Positions 1 to 7,125 are shown, counted from the stretch's first letter. The stretch: 7,740 nt of DNA from Clostridia bacterium (GCA_900764115.1 CAAFMR010000013.1:1-7740); one strand, 5' to 3'. The notes: generated by a model not told the origin, from the sequence alone. Numbers and translations: made by a program.

Positions 1-615
1 GTAAATAATGGGCTTGGCGGTGAGCAGGGTCATGGTGTTCAGCATCCCCTGCTCCTCCTCATCGCAGGTAACCGCCCGGGCGGGCATGCCGGCTTCCAGC
101 GTTTCCTGCACCCGGTGGAGGAAATCCAGCTCCTTTTGCAGGCTTTTATCCCCCTTGAGGTCCTTGGTCACCCGGGCGATGCGGCGCTCCACCATCTCCA
201 GGTCGGAGAGGATCAGCTCCATATCAATGGTATCAATATCCCGCAGCGGGTCAATGCTGCCCTCCACATGGATAATATCCGGGTTTTCAAAGCAGCGCAC
301 CACGTGGACGATGGCATCACACTCCCGGATGTTGGCAAGAAACTTGTTGCCCAGCCCCTCGCCCTTGCTGGCGCCCTTTACCAAGCCGGCGATGTCCACA
401 AATTCAATCACTGCCGGCACGATGGGCGGCACCTTGCTGCCCTCGGTATACATCTCCTGCAGGCGGTTCAGCCGCTTATCCGGCACCGCCACCACCCCCA
501 CGTTGGGGTCGATGGTGCAGAACGGGAAATTGGCGCTCTGCGCCCCGGCGTTGGTGATGGCGTTAAACAGCGTGGATTTGCCAACGTTGGGCAGTCCGAC
601 GATCCCTAATTTCAC
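1..615 (-). CDS. ychF: Redox-regulated ATPase YchF (Obg-like), N-terminal 205 residues, cut by window edge
   Basis: Cytosolic P-loop NTPase of the Obg/TRAFAC group; the family binds ribosomes, prefers ATP to GTP and is linked to translation and oxidative-stress responses. The visible part shows the G1 loop GLPNVGKS at residues 7-14, the G2-region segment FPFCTIDPNVGVV at about 30-42, and the G3 motif FVDIAGL at 72-78 followed by the Gly/Lys-rich stretch KGASKGEGLGNKF. Residues about 130-175 are charged and helical, matching the coiled-coil insertion of the family. YchF proteins are usually about 365 aa, so roughly 160 residues, including the NxxE specificity motif and the TGS domain, lie outside. 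The start is GTG at 615-613: it gives the canonical MKLGIVGLPNVGKS beginning and has AGGAAG about 8-9 bases upstream. It sits 22 bases after the secA stop, so it is probably co-transcribed with secA. Confidence 0.97.
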   Translation of the reverse strand, partial: MKLGIVGLPNVGKSTLFNAITNAGAQSANFPFCTIDPNVGVVAVPDKRLNRLQEMYTEGSKVPPIVPAVIEFVDIAGLVKGASKGEGLGNKFLANIRECDAIVHVVRCFENPDIIHVEGSIDPLRDIDTIDMELILSDLEMVERRIARVTKDLKGDKSLQKELDFLHRVQETLEAGMPARAVTCDEEEQGMLNTMTLLTAKPIIY

Positions 616-637
616 AGCAATGACTTCCTTTCCTGTA

Positions 638-3391
638 TCAATCGTTGCCGCCGCTGTTGCGGCCGCAGCACTTTTTGTATTTCAGCCCGCTGCCGCAGGG
701 ACAGGGATCGTTGCGCCCCACCTTTTGGGCGGCAGTTTTGCGCACTGGCTGCTTTTTGTCGGTGCCGTCGCTGCCGCCGGAGGTGCCGGTGACCTTCGCC
801 ACCTGCCGGCGCTGGGGCTGCTCCTCGGAGCGCAGCTCCAGGGTCAGCATGGCGTGGGCGGTATCCTCCCGGATCGCCGCCACCATCTGCTCAAACATCT
901 CAAAGCCCTCGTTGCGATACATCACCACCGGGTCATGCTGCCCGATGGAGCGCAGGTGGATGCCCCGGCGCAGCTCATCCATATTGTCGATATGATCCAT
1001 CCAGTAGCGGTCCACGGTGGTGAGCAGGATCACCCGCTCCGCCTCCCGCATAATGTCGGCGCTGTATTTCTGCTCCTTCTGAGCATAGATTTCCATTGCC
1101 CGGTCATGCAGCAGGGTAAAGAGATCCTCCTGCTCCAGATCCTCCAGCTCCTGGGGGGTGTACCGCAAATCGGTATCCCGCACCAGCCAGCCCGCGTAAT
1201 AGCTGCGCAGACCGTCCATATTCCACTGGAGATGATCCTCCTCGGCGGTATACTGCGCCACCGTGTCGCGGATGGACTCCTCGATCATCTTCATGATGCT
1301 GTCCCGCACATTGCCGTCCGCCAGCACCGTATCCCGCTGCTTGTAGATGACCTCCCGCTGGGTGTTCATCACGTCGTCGTATTTCAGCACATCCCGGCGG
1401 ATACCGAAATTGCGCTCCTCCACCCGGCGCTGGGCGGATTCGATGATATTAGACAGCATCCGGTTCTCAATGGGGGTATCCTCGTCAATCCCCAGGGTCG
1501 CCATGAGGCTGTCCATCCGGTCGCCGCCGAACAGCCGCATCAGATCGTCCTCGGGGGAGAGATAGAACCGGGTGGCGCCGGGGTCGCCCTGCCGACCGGC
1601 GCGCCCCCGCAGCTGGTTATCGATCCGGCGGGACTCGTGCCGCTCGGTGCCTAAAATGAACAGACCGCCCGCCGCCTTGACCTGCTCCGCCTCGGGCTTA
1701 ATCTGCTCCTTATATTTTTCGTTCAGCTGGCGGAATTGCTCCCGCGCCGCCAGAATTTCCCCATCCTCCGTCTCGCCATAGGCGGTGGATTCGGCGATCA
1801 GCTCCTCCGGCACCCCTAAGCGGCGCATCTCCGCCTTGGCGAGAAACTCCGGGTTGCCGCCCAACATAATATCGGTGCCGCGCCCCGCCATATTGGTGGC
1901 GATGGTGACCGCCCCCGCCTTACCGGCCTGGGCGATGATCTCCGCCTCTTTTTCGTGATACTTGGCGTTCAGCACCTCATGGGGCACCCCCGCCTTTTTC
2001 AGCATCCGGGACAGCAGCTCGGATTTTTCGATGGAGATGGTGCCCACCAGCACCGGCTGCTGCCGGGCGTGGCACTCCTTGACCTGCTCGATGACCGCCC
2101 GGAACTTGCCCGCCTCGGTCTTATAGATCACATCCGGCTTATCCTCCCGGATAACCGGCTTGTTGGTGGGAATTTCCACCACATTCAGCCGATAGATCTG
2201 GTTAAATTCGTTTTCCTCCGTCTTGGCGGTGCCGGTCATACCGGACAGCTTATGATACAGGCGGAAGAAATTCTGGAAGGTGATGGTGGCAAGGGTCTTG
2301 CTCTCCCGCTCCACCTTGACCCCCTCTTTGGCTTCGATTGCCTGGTGCAGCCCCTCGTTATACCGCCGCCCGAACATAATGCGGCCGGTGAATTCATCCA
2401 CGATCAGCACCTGACCGTCCTTCACCACATAGTCCACATCCCGCTGCATAACGCCCCGGGCTTTAATCGCCTGGTTGATGTGGTGCAACAGGGTCACATT
2501 CTCGGAGTCCATCAGGTTGTCTACCTTGAAGAACGTCTCCGCCTTTTTCACACCGGTCTGGGTGAGGGTGGCGGTGCGGGCTTTTTCATCGACGATGTAA
2601 TCCCCGTCGATTTCGTCCTGTTCCTCCTTGGCGTCCATTTCCTTGACCCGATAGGCTTTCAGGTTCCGGGCAAACTGATCCGCCACGGTGTACAGCTCGG
2701 TGGATTTATCCCCCTGCCCGGAGATGATGAGGGGGGTGCGCGCCTCGTCGATGAGGATGGAGTCCACCTCATCCACAATGGCAAACCGAAAGCCCCGCTG
2801 CACCTTATCGCTCTGGCGCACCACCATGTTATCCCGCAGATAGTCGAAGCCCAGCTCGTTATTGGTGCCATAGGTAATATCGGCATTATATGCCGCCCGG
2901 CGCTGCTCCTTGGTGAGATCGTGAACGATCAGCCCCACCGACAGCCCCAGATAGCGGTATACCTTGCCCATCCATTCGCTGTCCCGGCGCGCCAGATAGT
3001 CGTTGACGGTGACGATATGCACGCCCTTGCCCTCCAGGGCGTTCAGATAGGCGGGCAGGGTCGCCACCAGCGTTTTGCCCTCACCGGTGCGCATTTCGGC
3101 GATGTTGCCCTGGTGCAGAATGATGCCGCCGATGACCTGCACCGGAAAGTGCTTCATCCCCAGCACCCGCCAGGACGCCTCCCGGCAGACGGCAAACGCC
3201 TCGGGCAGAATGTCGTCCAGGGTCTCCCCCGCCGCCAGCCGCTCCTTCAGCACCCGGGTCTGATCCCGCAGGGTCTCCTCGTCCATGGCGGCATAGGTCT
3301 CCTCCAGCGCCAGCACCCTGTCGCTCAGGGGGCGGATGCGCTTGATCTCCTTTTGGCTGAAATCGCCGAATAATTTTTTCAAAAATGCCAT
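638..3391 (-). CDS. secA: Preprotein translocase ATPase SecA, 917 aa
   Basis: Motor ATPase of the general secretion pathway; it binds preproteins and pushes them through the SecYEG channel at the membrane. Visible signatures in order: Walker A MRTGEGKT at residues 100-107, DEVD Walker B at 207-210 followed by the SecA hallmark [15 protein letters not shown], the LIVDEFTGR segment at 329-337, GRGTDI at 503-508 in the second nucleotide-binding fold, [10 protein letters not shown] (arginine finger region) at 596-605, and a C-terminal zinc-binding SEC-C motif CPC-x8-CC at 897-909. The length is normal for the family. The frame is open for 50 codons further upstream, but the ATG at 3391 gives the usual [10 protein letters not shown] start, and the upstream in-frame ATG at 3445-3443 overlaps the likely -10 box. 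The ribosome site is modest: GAAAGG about 13 bases before the ATG. First gene of a probable secA-ychF operon. Confidence 0.98.
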   Translation of the reverse strand: MAFLKKLFGDFSQKEIKRIRPLSDRVLALEETYAAMDEETLRDQTRVLKERLAAGETLDDILPEAFAVCREASWRVLGMKHFPVQVIGGIILHQGNIAEMRTGEGKTLVATLPAYLNALEGKGVHIVTVNDYLARRDSEWMGKVYRYLGLSVGLIVHDLTKEQRRAAYNADITYGTNNELGFDYLRDNMVVRQSDKVQRGFRFAIVDEVDSILIDEARTPLIISGQGDKSTELYTVADQFARNLKAYRVKEMDAKEEQDEIDGDYIVDEKARTATLTQTGVKKAETFFKVDNLMDSENVTLLHHINQAIKARGVMQRDVDYVVKDGQVLIVDEFTGRIMFGRRYNEGLHQAIEAKEGVKVERESKTLATITFQNFFRLYHKLSGMTGTAKTEENEFNQIYRLNVVEIPTNKPVIREDKPDVIYKTEAGKFRAVIEQVKECHARQQPVLVGTISIEKSELLSRMLKKAGVPHEVLNAKYHEKEAEIIAQAGKAGAVTIATNMAGRGTDIMLGGNPEFLAKAEMRRLGVPEELIAESTAYGETEDGEILAAREQFRQLNEKYKEQIKPEAEQVKAAGGLFILGTERHESRRIDNQLRGRAGRQGDPGATRFYLSPEDDLMRLFGGDRMDSLMATLGIDEDTPIENRMLSNIIESAQRRVEERNFGIRRDVLKYDDVMNTQREVIYKQRDTVLADGNVRDSIMKMIEESIRDTVAQYTAEEDHLQWNMDGLRSYYAGWLVRDTDLRYTPQELEDLEQEDLFTLLHDRAMEIYAQKEQKYSADIMREAERVILLTTVDRYWMDHIDNMDELRRGIHLRSIGQHDPVVMYRNEGFEMFEQMVAAIREDTAHAMLTLELRSEEQPQRRQVAKVTGTSGGSDGTDKKQPVRKTAAQKVGRNDPCPCGSGLKYKKCCGRNSGGND

Positions 3392-3443
3392 ACGTGTTGT
3401 CCGACCTTTCTCGAAAGTATGGTGCTTACTATACTCAGCGCTC

Positions 3444-3472
3444 ATTGTACTACAAATCGGAAAAAGATACAA
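3444..3472 (-). promoter_or_regulatory. Probable sigma-A promoter of secA
   Basis: On the minus strand, TTGTAT (3472-3467) and TACAAT (3449-3444) are separated by 17 bases, four and five matches respectively to the TTGACA/TATAAT consensus. The predicted start is near 3437, giving a leader of about 46 bases before the secA ATG. An alternative, overlapping pair is TTGTAG (3457-3452) with TATAGT 16 bases downstream (3435-3430). The region is AT-rich compared with its surroundings. Confidence 0.6.
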
Positions 3473-3480
3473 CCGAAAAA

Positions 3481-3501
3481 CCGGATTTTTCCAAAAACCG
3501 G
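3481..3501. repeat. Imperfect inverted repeat between the divergent promoters
   Basis: CCGG and CCGG ends flank T- and A-runs, giving a 21-base near-palindrome centred at 3491 with one A-A mismatch in the stem. Its right half, AAAAACCGG (3493-3501), also occurs as a direct repeat at 3476-3484, 17 bases away. The element lies between the secA -35 box (ending 3472) and the rightward -35 box (starting 3535), so it could be an operator. It is also followed by T-runs on either strand (3504-3510 on plus; 3480-3476 on minus), so a weak bidirectional terminator is possible. The pattern is visible; any function is inferred. Confidence 0.35.
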
Positions 3502-3534
3502 GGCTTTTTTCTGCTGCTTCAAGGCAAACCGCCG

Positions 3535-3563
3535 TTGACAAACCGGCAAGGAACGCCTATAAT
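3535..3563 (+). promoter_or_regulatory. Perfect-consensus sigma-A promoter for the GNAT-PAS genes
   Basis: TTGACA at 3535-3540 and TATAAT at 3558-3563 are separated by exactly 17 bases, the full consensus for housekeeping sigma factors. The predicted start is near 3570, leaving a leader of about 56 bases before the ATG at 3626. It points away from secA, so the region is a divergent promoter pair. Confidence 0.85.
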
Positions 3564-3573
3564 GAGGCGCATA

Positions 3574-3593
3574 TCGGAATATCCGACTTTTTT
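3574..3593 (+). terminator. Small hairpin plus six T's in the leader of the GNAT gene
   Basis: TCGGA (3574-3578) and TCCGA (3582-3586) form a perfect 5-bp stem with an ATA loop, followed after one C by six T's (3588-3593). It lies only a few bases after the predicted transcription start. The layout resembles an intrinsic terminator or attenuator, but the stem is short, so it may only cause pausing or do nothing. A second 4-bp stem, CAGC/GCTG (3597-3600 and 3606-3609), follows just before the ribosome site. Confidence 0.25.
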
Positions 3594-3625
3594 CAACAGC
3601 TAACGGCTGAAAGGATGAACGAACG

Positions 3626-4147
3626 ATGATACGCCTGGGAGAAGAACAGGATATTGCGGCAATCGTCGGCATTTATGACCGGATTCTGACAAAAGAGGAA
3701 CAGAACGGATCGTTCACCGGCTGGAAACGAGGCATTTACCCCACAGAAGAGGATGCCCGGTCCATGCTGGCGGACGGTGAGCTGTATGTGATGGAGGAGG
3801 CGGGCGCCGTGGTCGCCGCCGCCCGCATCAACCATATACCGGTGCCGGAATACGCCCAGGCACACTGGACGTTTTGGGAGGAGGACCCGGACAAGGTGCT
3901 GATCATCCACACACTGGTGGTAGACCCCGCCTGCGCCGGCAAGGGCTACGGCTCGGCGTTCATCCGGTTCTACGAGGATATGGCGCGGGCGCAGGGCTGC
4001 ACCTGCCTGCGTATGGACACCAACGTCACCAACCGCCCCGCCCGGCGGCTGTATGCCCACCTAGGATTTCGGGAGACGGATGTGGTTTCCTGCCGGTTCA
4101 ACGGGCTGGAGGGGGTGCAGCTGGTATGCCTGGAAAAGTCCCTGTAA
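3626..4147 (+). CDS. GNAT-family N-acetyltransferase, 173 aa
   Basis: Transfers an acetyl group from acetyl-CoA to an amino group; the substrate cannot be read from the sequence. A single GNAT fold fills the protein. The acetyl-CoA pyrophosphate-binding motif A is at about residues 93-115: strand LIIHTLVVDP, then AGKGYGSAF matching the (R/Q)xxGx(G/A) loop at 104-109. Motif B, NRPARRLYAHLGF, is at 136-148. There is no signal peptide or membrane segment, so it is cytosolic. The start ATG is preceded by AAAGG about 11 bases upstream and gives the usual immediate beta-strand IRLGEEQD. It is the first gene after a perfect sigma-A promoter and overlaps the next gene by 22 bases, so the two are probably translated from one message. 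It resembles generic clostridial acetyltransferases that are often unassigned. The family is certain; the role is unknown. Confidence 0.9.
   Translation: MIRLGEEQDIAAIVGIYDRILTKEEQNGSFTGWKRGIYPTEEDARSMLADGELYVMEEAGAVVAAARINHIPVPEYAQAHWTFWEEDPDKVLIIHTLVVDPACAGKGYGSAFIRFYEDMARAQGCTCLRMDTNVTNRPARRLYAHLGFRETDVVSCRFNGLEGVQLVCLEKSL
4108..4116 (+). promoter_or_regulatory. Ribosome-binding site of the PAS gene, inside the GNAT coding region
   Basis: GGAGGGGGT at 4108-4116 lies 9 bases before the ATG at 4126. It decides the start of the PAS gene, which would otherwise be ambiguous because its frame stays open far upstream in shadow of the GNAT gene. Confidence 0.65.
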
Positions 4148-4512
4148 GCGCCTATTGGCGCAGCATTGTGGAGCAGGACCCCGCCCCCATCGTGGTGTGC
4201 GATTTGCAGCACACCATCGTGTATATGAATCCCGCCGCCATCCGCCGCTATGAAAAGCGGGGCGGGGCGGCGTTGGTGGGAAGGAGCCTGCTGGATTGCC
4301 ACAACGCCGTCTCCGGCGAAAAGATTCGGCAGACGGCGGCGTGGTTTGCCGCCTCCCCGGAGCATAACCGGCTGTTCACCTACCACAATCCCCAAGAGAA
4401 CCGGGATACCTATACTGTGGCGCTGCGGGACGGGGACGGGCAGCTCATTGGCTACTACGAAAAGCACGAATACCGCACCCCGGAGGACATTGGCGGAAAG
4501 AAAGACTTGTAA
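4126..4512 (+). CDS. Small stand-alone PAS-domain protein, 128 aa
   Basis: A single PAS sensor domain with no attached output domain. Residues about 12-45 show the typical PAS start: helix AYWRSIVEQ, then DPAPIVVCDLQHTIVYMNPAAIRRY with the 'xxNPAA' turn. Residues 52-59, GRSLLDCH, correspond to the PAS region that often carries a Cys-His pair in the PAS_10-like group; here they are C58 and H59. The C-terminal strands include YTVALRDGDGQLIGYYEKHEY (about 96-116). Ligand (heme, flavin, small molecule) cannot be told. No signal peptide or membrane helix. The ATG at 4126 overlaps the last 22 bases of the GNAT gene in another frame and has a strong ribosome site; the reading frame also extends upstream, but that part is a shadow of GNAT. 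The two proteins are probably made together, suggesting the PAS protein tunes or accompanies the acetyltransferase, which is inference only. Confidence 0.82.
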   Translation: MPGKVPVSAYWRSIVEQDPAPIVVCDLQHTIVYMNPAAIRRYEKRGGAALVGRSLLDCHNAVSGEKIRQTAAWFAASPEHNRLFTYHNPQENRDTYTVALRDGDGQLIGYYEKHEYRTPEDIGGKKDL

Positions 4513-4535
4513 TCCCGCGAAAAACTGTGTATACT
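4507..4535 (+). promoter_or_regulatory. Probable sigma-A promoter of the Lrp-aminotransferase-ispE unit
   Basis: TTGTAA (4507-4512) and TATACT (4530-4535) are 17 bases apart. The -35 box includes the stop codon of the PAS gene. The predicted start near 4542 leaves about 35 bases before the Lrp-type ATG at 4577. No terminator is visible between the PAS gene and this promoter, so read-through from upstream may also supply the unit. Confidence 0.5.
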
Positions 4536-4576
4536 GGAATGCGACAAGATTTTGCCCGAAACGGAGGATATGACCT

Positions 4577-5047
4577 ATGGATCAAGTGTTAAAGCTGTTA
4601 GACGAAAACGCGCGCCTGTCCACCACCCAGATGGCGGTGATGCTGAATTTACCCGAGGCGGAGGTGGAGAGCCGCATCGCCACGCTGGAAAAGGCGGGGG
4701 TCGTGCGGGGCTATAAGGCGCTCATCGACTGGGACAAGACCGACCGGGAGCTGGTAACGGCGGTCATCGACCTGCAGATCGCCCCCTCCAAGGATCGGGG
4801 CTTTGACGCCGTGGCGGAGACCATTATGTCCTTCGACGAGGTGGAGGCGGTGACGCTGATGTCCGGCGGCTACGACCTGTCGGTGCGGCTCACCGGGCGT
4901 ACCTTCCGGGATGTGGCGATGTTCGTCGCCAAGCGGCTGGCGCCGCTGGACGGGGTGCTGTCCACCGCCACCCACTTTGTGCTGAAAACCTATAAAGAGC
5001 GCGGCGTGCTGTTTATGGAAGATGAAAAGGATGAACGGCAGCTATGA
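4577..5047 (+). CDS. Lrp/AsnC-family transcriptional regulator, 156 aa
   Basis: DNA-binding regulator of the feast/famine family, which usually senses amino acids and often controls adjacent metabolic genes. Residues 1-50 form the winged helix-turn-helix: DQVLKLLDENARLST then QMAVMLNLPEAEVESRIATLEKAGVVRGY. Residues about 58-140 form the RAM ligand/oligomerisation domain, with the conserved strand-turn LMSGGYDLSV at 94-103. The length is typical. The start has GGAGG 9 bases upstream. Its TGA stop overlaps the ATG of the aminotransferase (ATGA), a sign of translational coupling. Clostridia commonly pair such a regulator with a class I/II aminotransferase, so it likely regulates its own unit in response to an amino acid; the effector is not visible. 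The C-terminal tail (145-156) is short, acidic and charged. Confidence 0.93.
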   Translation: MDQVLKLLDENARLSTTQMAVMLNLPEAEVESRIATLEKAGVVRGYKALIDWDKTDRELVTAVIDLQIAPSKDRGFDAVAETIMSFDEVEAVTLMSGGYDLSVRLTGRTFRDVAMFVAKRLAPLDGVLSTATHFVLKTYKERGVLFMEDEKDERQL

Positions 5048-6213
5048 ACTACGAAACGCTGATGAACCGGACGCTGCAGGACTTAAAGCCCTCCGGCATC
5101 CGAAAATTTTTTGATATTGCCGCCGAGATGGAGGAGGTCATCTCCCTGTCGGTGGGCGAACCGGATTTTTCCACCCCCTGGCATATCCGGCAGGAGGGCA
5201 TCCGCACTCTGGAAAAGGGGAAAACCTGGTATTCCGCCAACGCCGGTATGATTGAGCTGCGGCAAGCCATCGCCGACCACATCCGGCAGGAGAGCGGCGT
5301 ATCCTATGACCCGAAATCGGAAATTCTCGTGACCGTCGGCGGCAGCGAAGCCATCGACCTAACCTTCCGGGCGCTGGTGGCGCCCGGAGACGAGGTGCTG
5401 ATCCCGGAGCCCAGCTTTGTCTGCTATGATCCGCTGACCCGTATGGCGGGGGGCGTGCCGGTGCCGCTGGTGACCCGGGCGGAGGAGCAATTCCGCCTGA
5501 CCCCGGAGGCGCTGCAGGCAGCCATCACCCCCAGAACCAAGTTGCTGGTGCTGCCCTTCCCCAACAATCCCACCGGCGCCATTATGCCCCGGGAGGAGCT
5601 GGAAAAAATCGCCGCCGTGCTGCGGGGCACCGATATCATGGTGCTGTCCGACGAGATCTACGGCGTACTGACCTATGGTCGGGAGCATACCAGCATCACC
5701 CAGATCGAGGGGATGCAGGAGCGCACCATCCTGGTGAACGGCTTCTCCAAGGCCTATGCCATGACCGGCTGGCGGCTGGGGTATGCCTGCGGTCCCGCAC
5801 CGGTGATGAAAATGCTCACCAAGCTCCACCAGTTTGGCATTATGTGCGCCCCCACCACGGCGCAATACGCCGCCATCGAGGCTATGCGCAACGGGGCGGA
5901 GGATGTGGTAACCATGCGGCGGGAATACGATATGCGCCGCCGGTTCATCGTGGACGGGCTGCGTAAGCTGGGGCTGGACTGCTTTGAGCCGGAGGGGGCG
6001 TTCTATGTGTTTCCGTCCATTCAAAGCACCGGGCTGACCTCTGATGAATTCTGCCGCCGTCTGCTGGAGGAAAAGCACGTGGCAGTGGTGCCGGGCAACG
6101 CCTTCGGCGCCTGCGGCGAGGGCTATGTGCGCATCTCCTATTGCTATTCCCTCAAGCATATCACCGAGGCGCTGCGCCGTATGGACGCGTTTTTACAGGA
6201 GCTGAAGGGATGA
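5044..6213 (+). CDS. PLP-dependent class I/II aminotransferase (aspartate/aromatic type), 389 aa
   Basis: Moves an amino group between an amino acid and a 2-oxo acid using pyridoxal 5'-phosphate. Complete fold-type I aminotransferase: N-terminal SLSVGEPDF (about 35-43), phosphate-loop region GGSEAIDL (99-106), PFPNNPTG (171-178) with the cofactor-contacting Asn, DEIY (203-206), the Schiff-base lysine K236 in NGFSKAYAMTGWRLGY, R244, and the substrate-carboxylate arginine R363 in GYVRISY. It resembles the Firmicutes PatA/AraT-like group; the substrate is not certain, so no symbol is given. ATG at 5044 overlaps the stop of the Lrp-type gene, and its own stop overlaps the ispE start, so translation of the three genes is probably coupled. 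Probably regulated by the preceding Lrp-type protein. Confidence 0.95.
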   Translation: MNYETLMNRTLQDLKPSGIRKFFDIAAEMEEVISLSVGEPDFSTPWHIRQEGIRTLEKGKTWYSANAGMIELRQAIADHIRQESGVSYDPKSEILVTVGGSEAIDLTFRALVAPGDEVLIPEPSFVCYDPLTRMAGGVPVPLVTRAEEQFRLTPEALQAAITPRTKLLVLPFPNNPTGAIMPREELEKIAAVLRGTDIMVLSDEIYGVLTYGREHTSITQIEGMQERTILVNGFSKAYAMTGWRLGYACGPAPVMKMLTKLHQFGIMCAPTTAQYAAIEAMRNGAEDVVTMRREYDMRRRFIVDGLRKLGLDCFEPEGAFYVFPSIQSTGLTSDEFCRRLLEEKHVAVVPGNAFGACGEGYVRISYCYSLKHITEALRRMDAFLQELKG

Positions 6214-7070
6214 GCCTGACGGTGCACGCCCCCGCCAAGATCAACCTGACGCTGGACGTGACCGGGCGGCGGGCGGACGGCTATCATACGCTGACCAGCA
6301 TTTTTCAGACGGTCAGCCGCTATGACACCGTTACCCTGACCAAGACGACGGCGGGGGCTACGCTGGAGACCCCCGGCGGCGCCCCCTGCCCGCCGGAGAA
6401 GAACACTGCTTACCGGGCGGCACAGGCGTTTTTCGCCCATACCGGGATAGCCGGCGGCGTGGCGCTGACCCTCACAAAGCGCATCCCCCAACAGGCGGGG
6501 ATGGGCGGCGGCAGCGCCGACGGAGCGGCGGTGCTGGCGGGGCTTGACCGGCTGTACGACACCCACCTGTCCCCGGAGACGCTGCGGGCGATGGCGGCCG
6601 CCATCGGGGCGGATGTGCCTTTCTGTCTGGTGGGCGGCACGGCGCTGGTGCAGGGCATCGGAGAACAGGTGGAGCCGCTATCCCCCTTGCCGCCGGTATC
6701 GGTAGTGATTGCCCAACCCTCAGAGAGGGTGGACACGGCGGCGGCGTATCGGGCGCTGGACTGCAGCCCCATCCGGCACCGTCCGGATCATCCGGCGGCG
6801 CTGGCAGCGCTGCGGGAGAACGACCCGGCGGCGCTGTGGGAACAGATTGTGAATGTATTTGAGCCGGCGCTGGCGCTGCCCGGTGTGGCAGCGATCCGCC
6901 GGGAGATGGCAGCCTTCGCGCCGTTAGCCAGCCAGATGACCGGCAGCGGCTCGGCGGTGTTCGGGCTGTTTCCCGACCCCCGGACGGCGCAGCGGTGCGC
7001 TGCGCGGCTTGCAGAGCAGTTCCCGGTGGCGTTTGTCTGCGCCCCCTGCGCCGGAATGATTTTTGAATAA
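6210..7070 (+). CDS. ispE: 4-diphosphocytidyl-2-C-methyl-D-erythritol kinase IspE, 286 aa
   Basis: GHMP kinase that uses ATP to phosphorylate the 2-hydroxyl of 4-diphosphocytidyl-2-C-methyl-D-erythritol in the MEP route to isoprenoid precursors; cytosolic. Motif 1, VHAPAKINLTLDVTGRRADGYH, spans 5-26 and contains the catalytic lysine K10. The glycine-rich ATP loop IPQQAGMGGGSADGAAVL is at 92-109, GADVPF with the catalytic Asp is at 133-138, and the third GHMP motif MTGSGSAVFG is at 243-252. The length is usual. The ATG at 6210, with AGGAG 8 bases upstream, is preferred because the family starts just before the AKINL motif; an open frame further upstream is a shadow. The start overlaps the aminotransferase stop (ATGA). 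The gene is followed by a strong hairpin at 7077-7125. Confidence 0.97.
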   Translation: MSLTVHAPAKINLTLDVTGRRADGYHTLTSIFQTVSRYDTVTLTKTTAGATLETPGGAPCPPEKNTAYRAAQAFFAHTGIAGGVALTLTKRIPQQAGMGGGSADGAAVLAGLDRLYDTHLSPETLRAMAAAIGADVPFCLVGGTALVQGIGEQVEPLSPLPPVSVVIAQPSERVDTAAAYRALDCSPIRHRPDHPAALAALRENDPAALWEQIVNVFEPALALPGVAAIRREMAAFAPLASQMTGSGSAVFGLFPDPRTAQRCAARLAEQFPVAFVCAPCAGMIFE

Positions 7071-7094
7071 ACCGATAAAATCCCGTCCATACTG
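7065..7094 (+). promoter_or_regulatory. Candidate sigma-F (forespore) promoter of spoIIR
   Basis: GAATA (7065-7069, overlapping the ispE stop) and GTCCATACTG (7085-7094) are 15 bases apart. The known sigma-F pattern is about GYWTA, 15 bases, GGNNANAHTR; each half here has one mismatch (A for Y; T for the second G). spoIIR is a sigma-F regulon gene in Bacillus and in clostridia studied so far. The start would be near 7100, giving a leader of about 26 bases with the ribosome site intact. I found no better pair between the end of ispE and spoIIR. Confidence 0.4.
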
Positions 7095-7125
7095 CTTGAC
7101 GACAGGCAGAAAGGACGGGATTTTT
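7077..7125 (+). terminator. Two-tier hairpin terminator after ispE, overlapping the spoIIR leader
   Basis: AAAATCCCGTCC (7077-7088) pairs perfectly over 12 bp with GGACGGGATTTT (7113-7124), and the T-run continues to 7125. Inside, a symmetric 3x3 internal loop (ATA/AAA) leads to a 7-bp upper stem, CTGCTTG (7092-7098) with CAGGCAG (7103-7109), one pair being a T-G wobble, capped by a four-base loop. A good intrinsic terminator for the Lrp-aminotransferase-ispE unit. Its mirrored A-run and T-run make it possibly bidirectional. It ends one base before the spoIIR ATG. Confidence 0.8.

Noticed and set aside
8..1654. Long plus-strand open frame (548 codons) opposite ychF and secA
   Set aside because: It is antisense to two well-conserved genes, has low-complexity His/Leu/Pro-rich content and no recognisable domain; an expected shadow in GC-rich DNA.
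1955..3373. Long plus-strand open frame (472 codons) opposite secA
   Set aside because: Also a His/Gly/Leu-rich shadow of secA with no family signature.
3392..3541. 50-codon N-terminal extension of SecA
   Set aside because: The likely secA promoter lies inside it, the extension has no SecA similarity, and [10 protein letters not shown] at 3391 is the family's normal start.
3615..3629. Four-codon mini-frame (MNER, then TGA) overlapping the GNAT ATG
   Set aside because: Its ATG directly abuts the AAAGG ribosome site with no spacing, so initiation there is unlikely; that site is better placed for the ATG at 3626.
3593..4060. Minus-strand open frame opposite the GNAT gene
   Set aside because: Shadow of a clear GNAT gene; no domain or ribosome site supports it.
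7096..7124. TTGACG as a sigma-A -35 box for spoIIR
   Set aside because: No TATAAT-like sequence at 16-18 bases; the region there is the hairpin's right arm.
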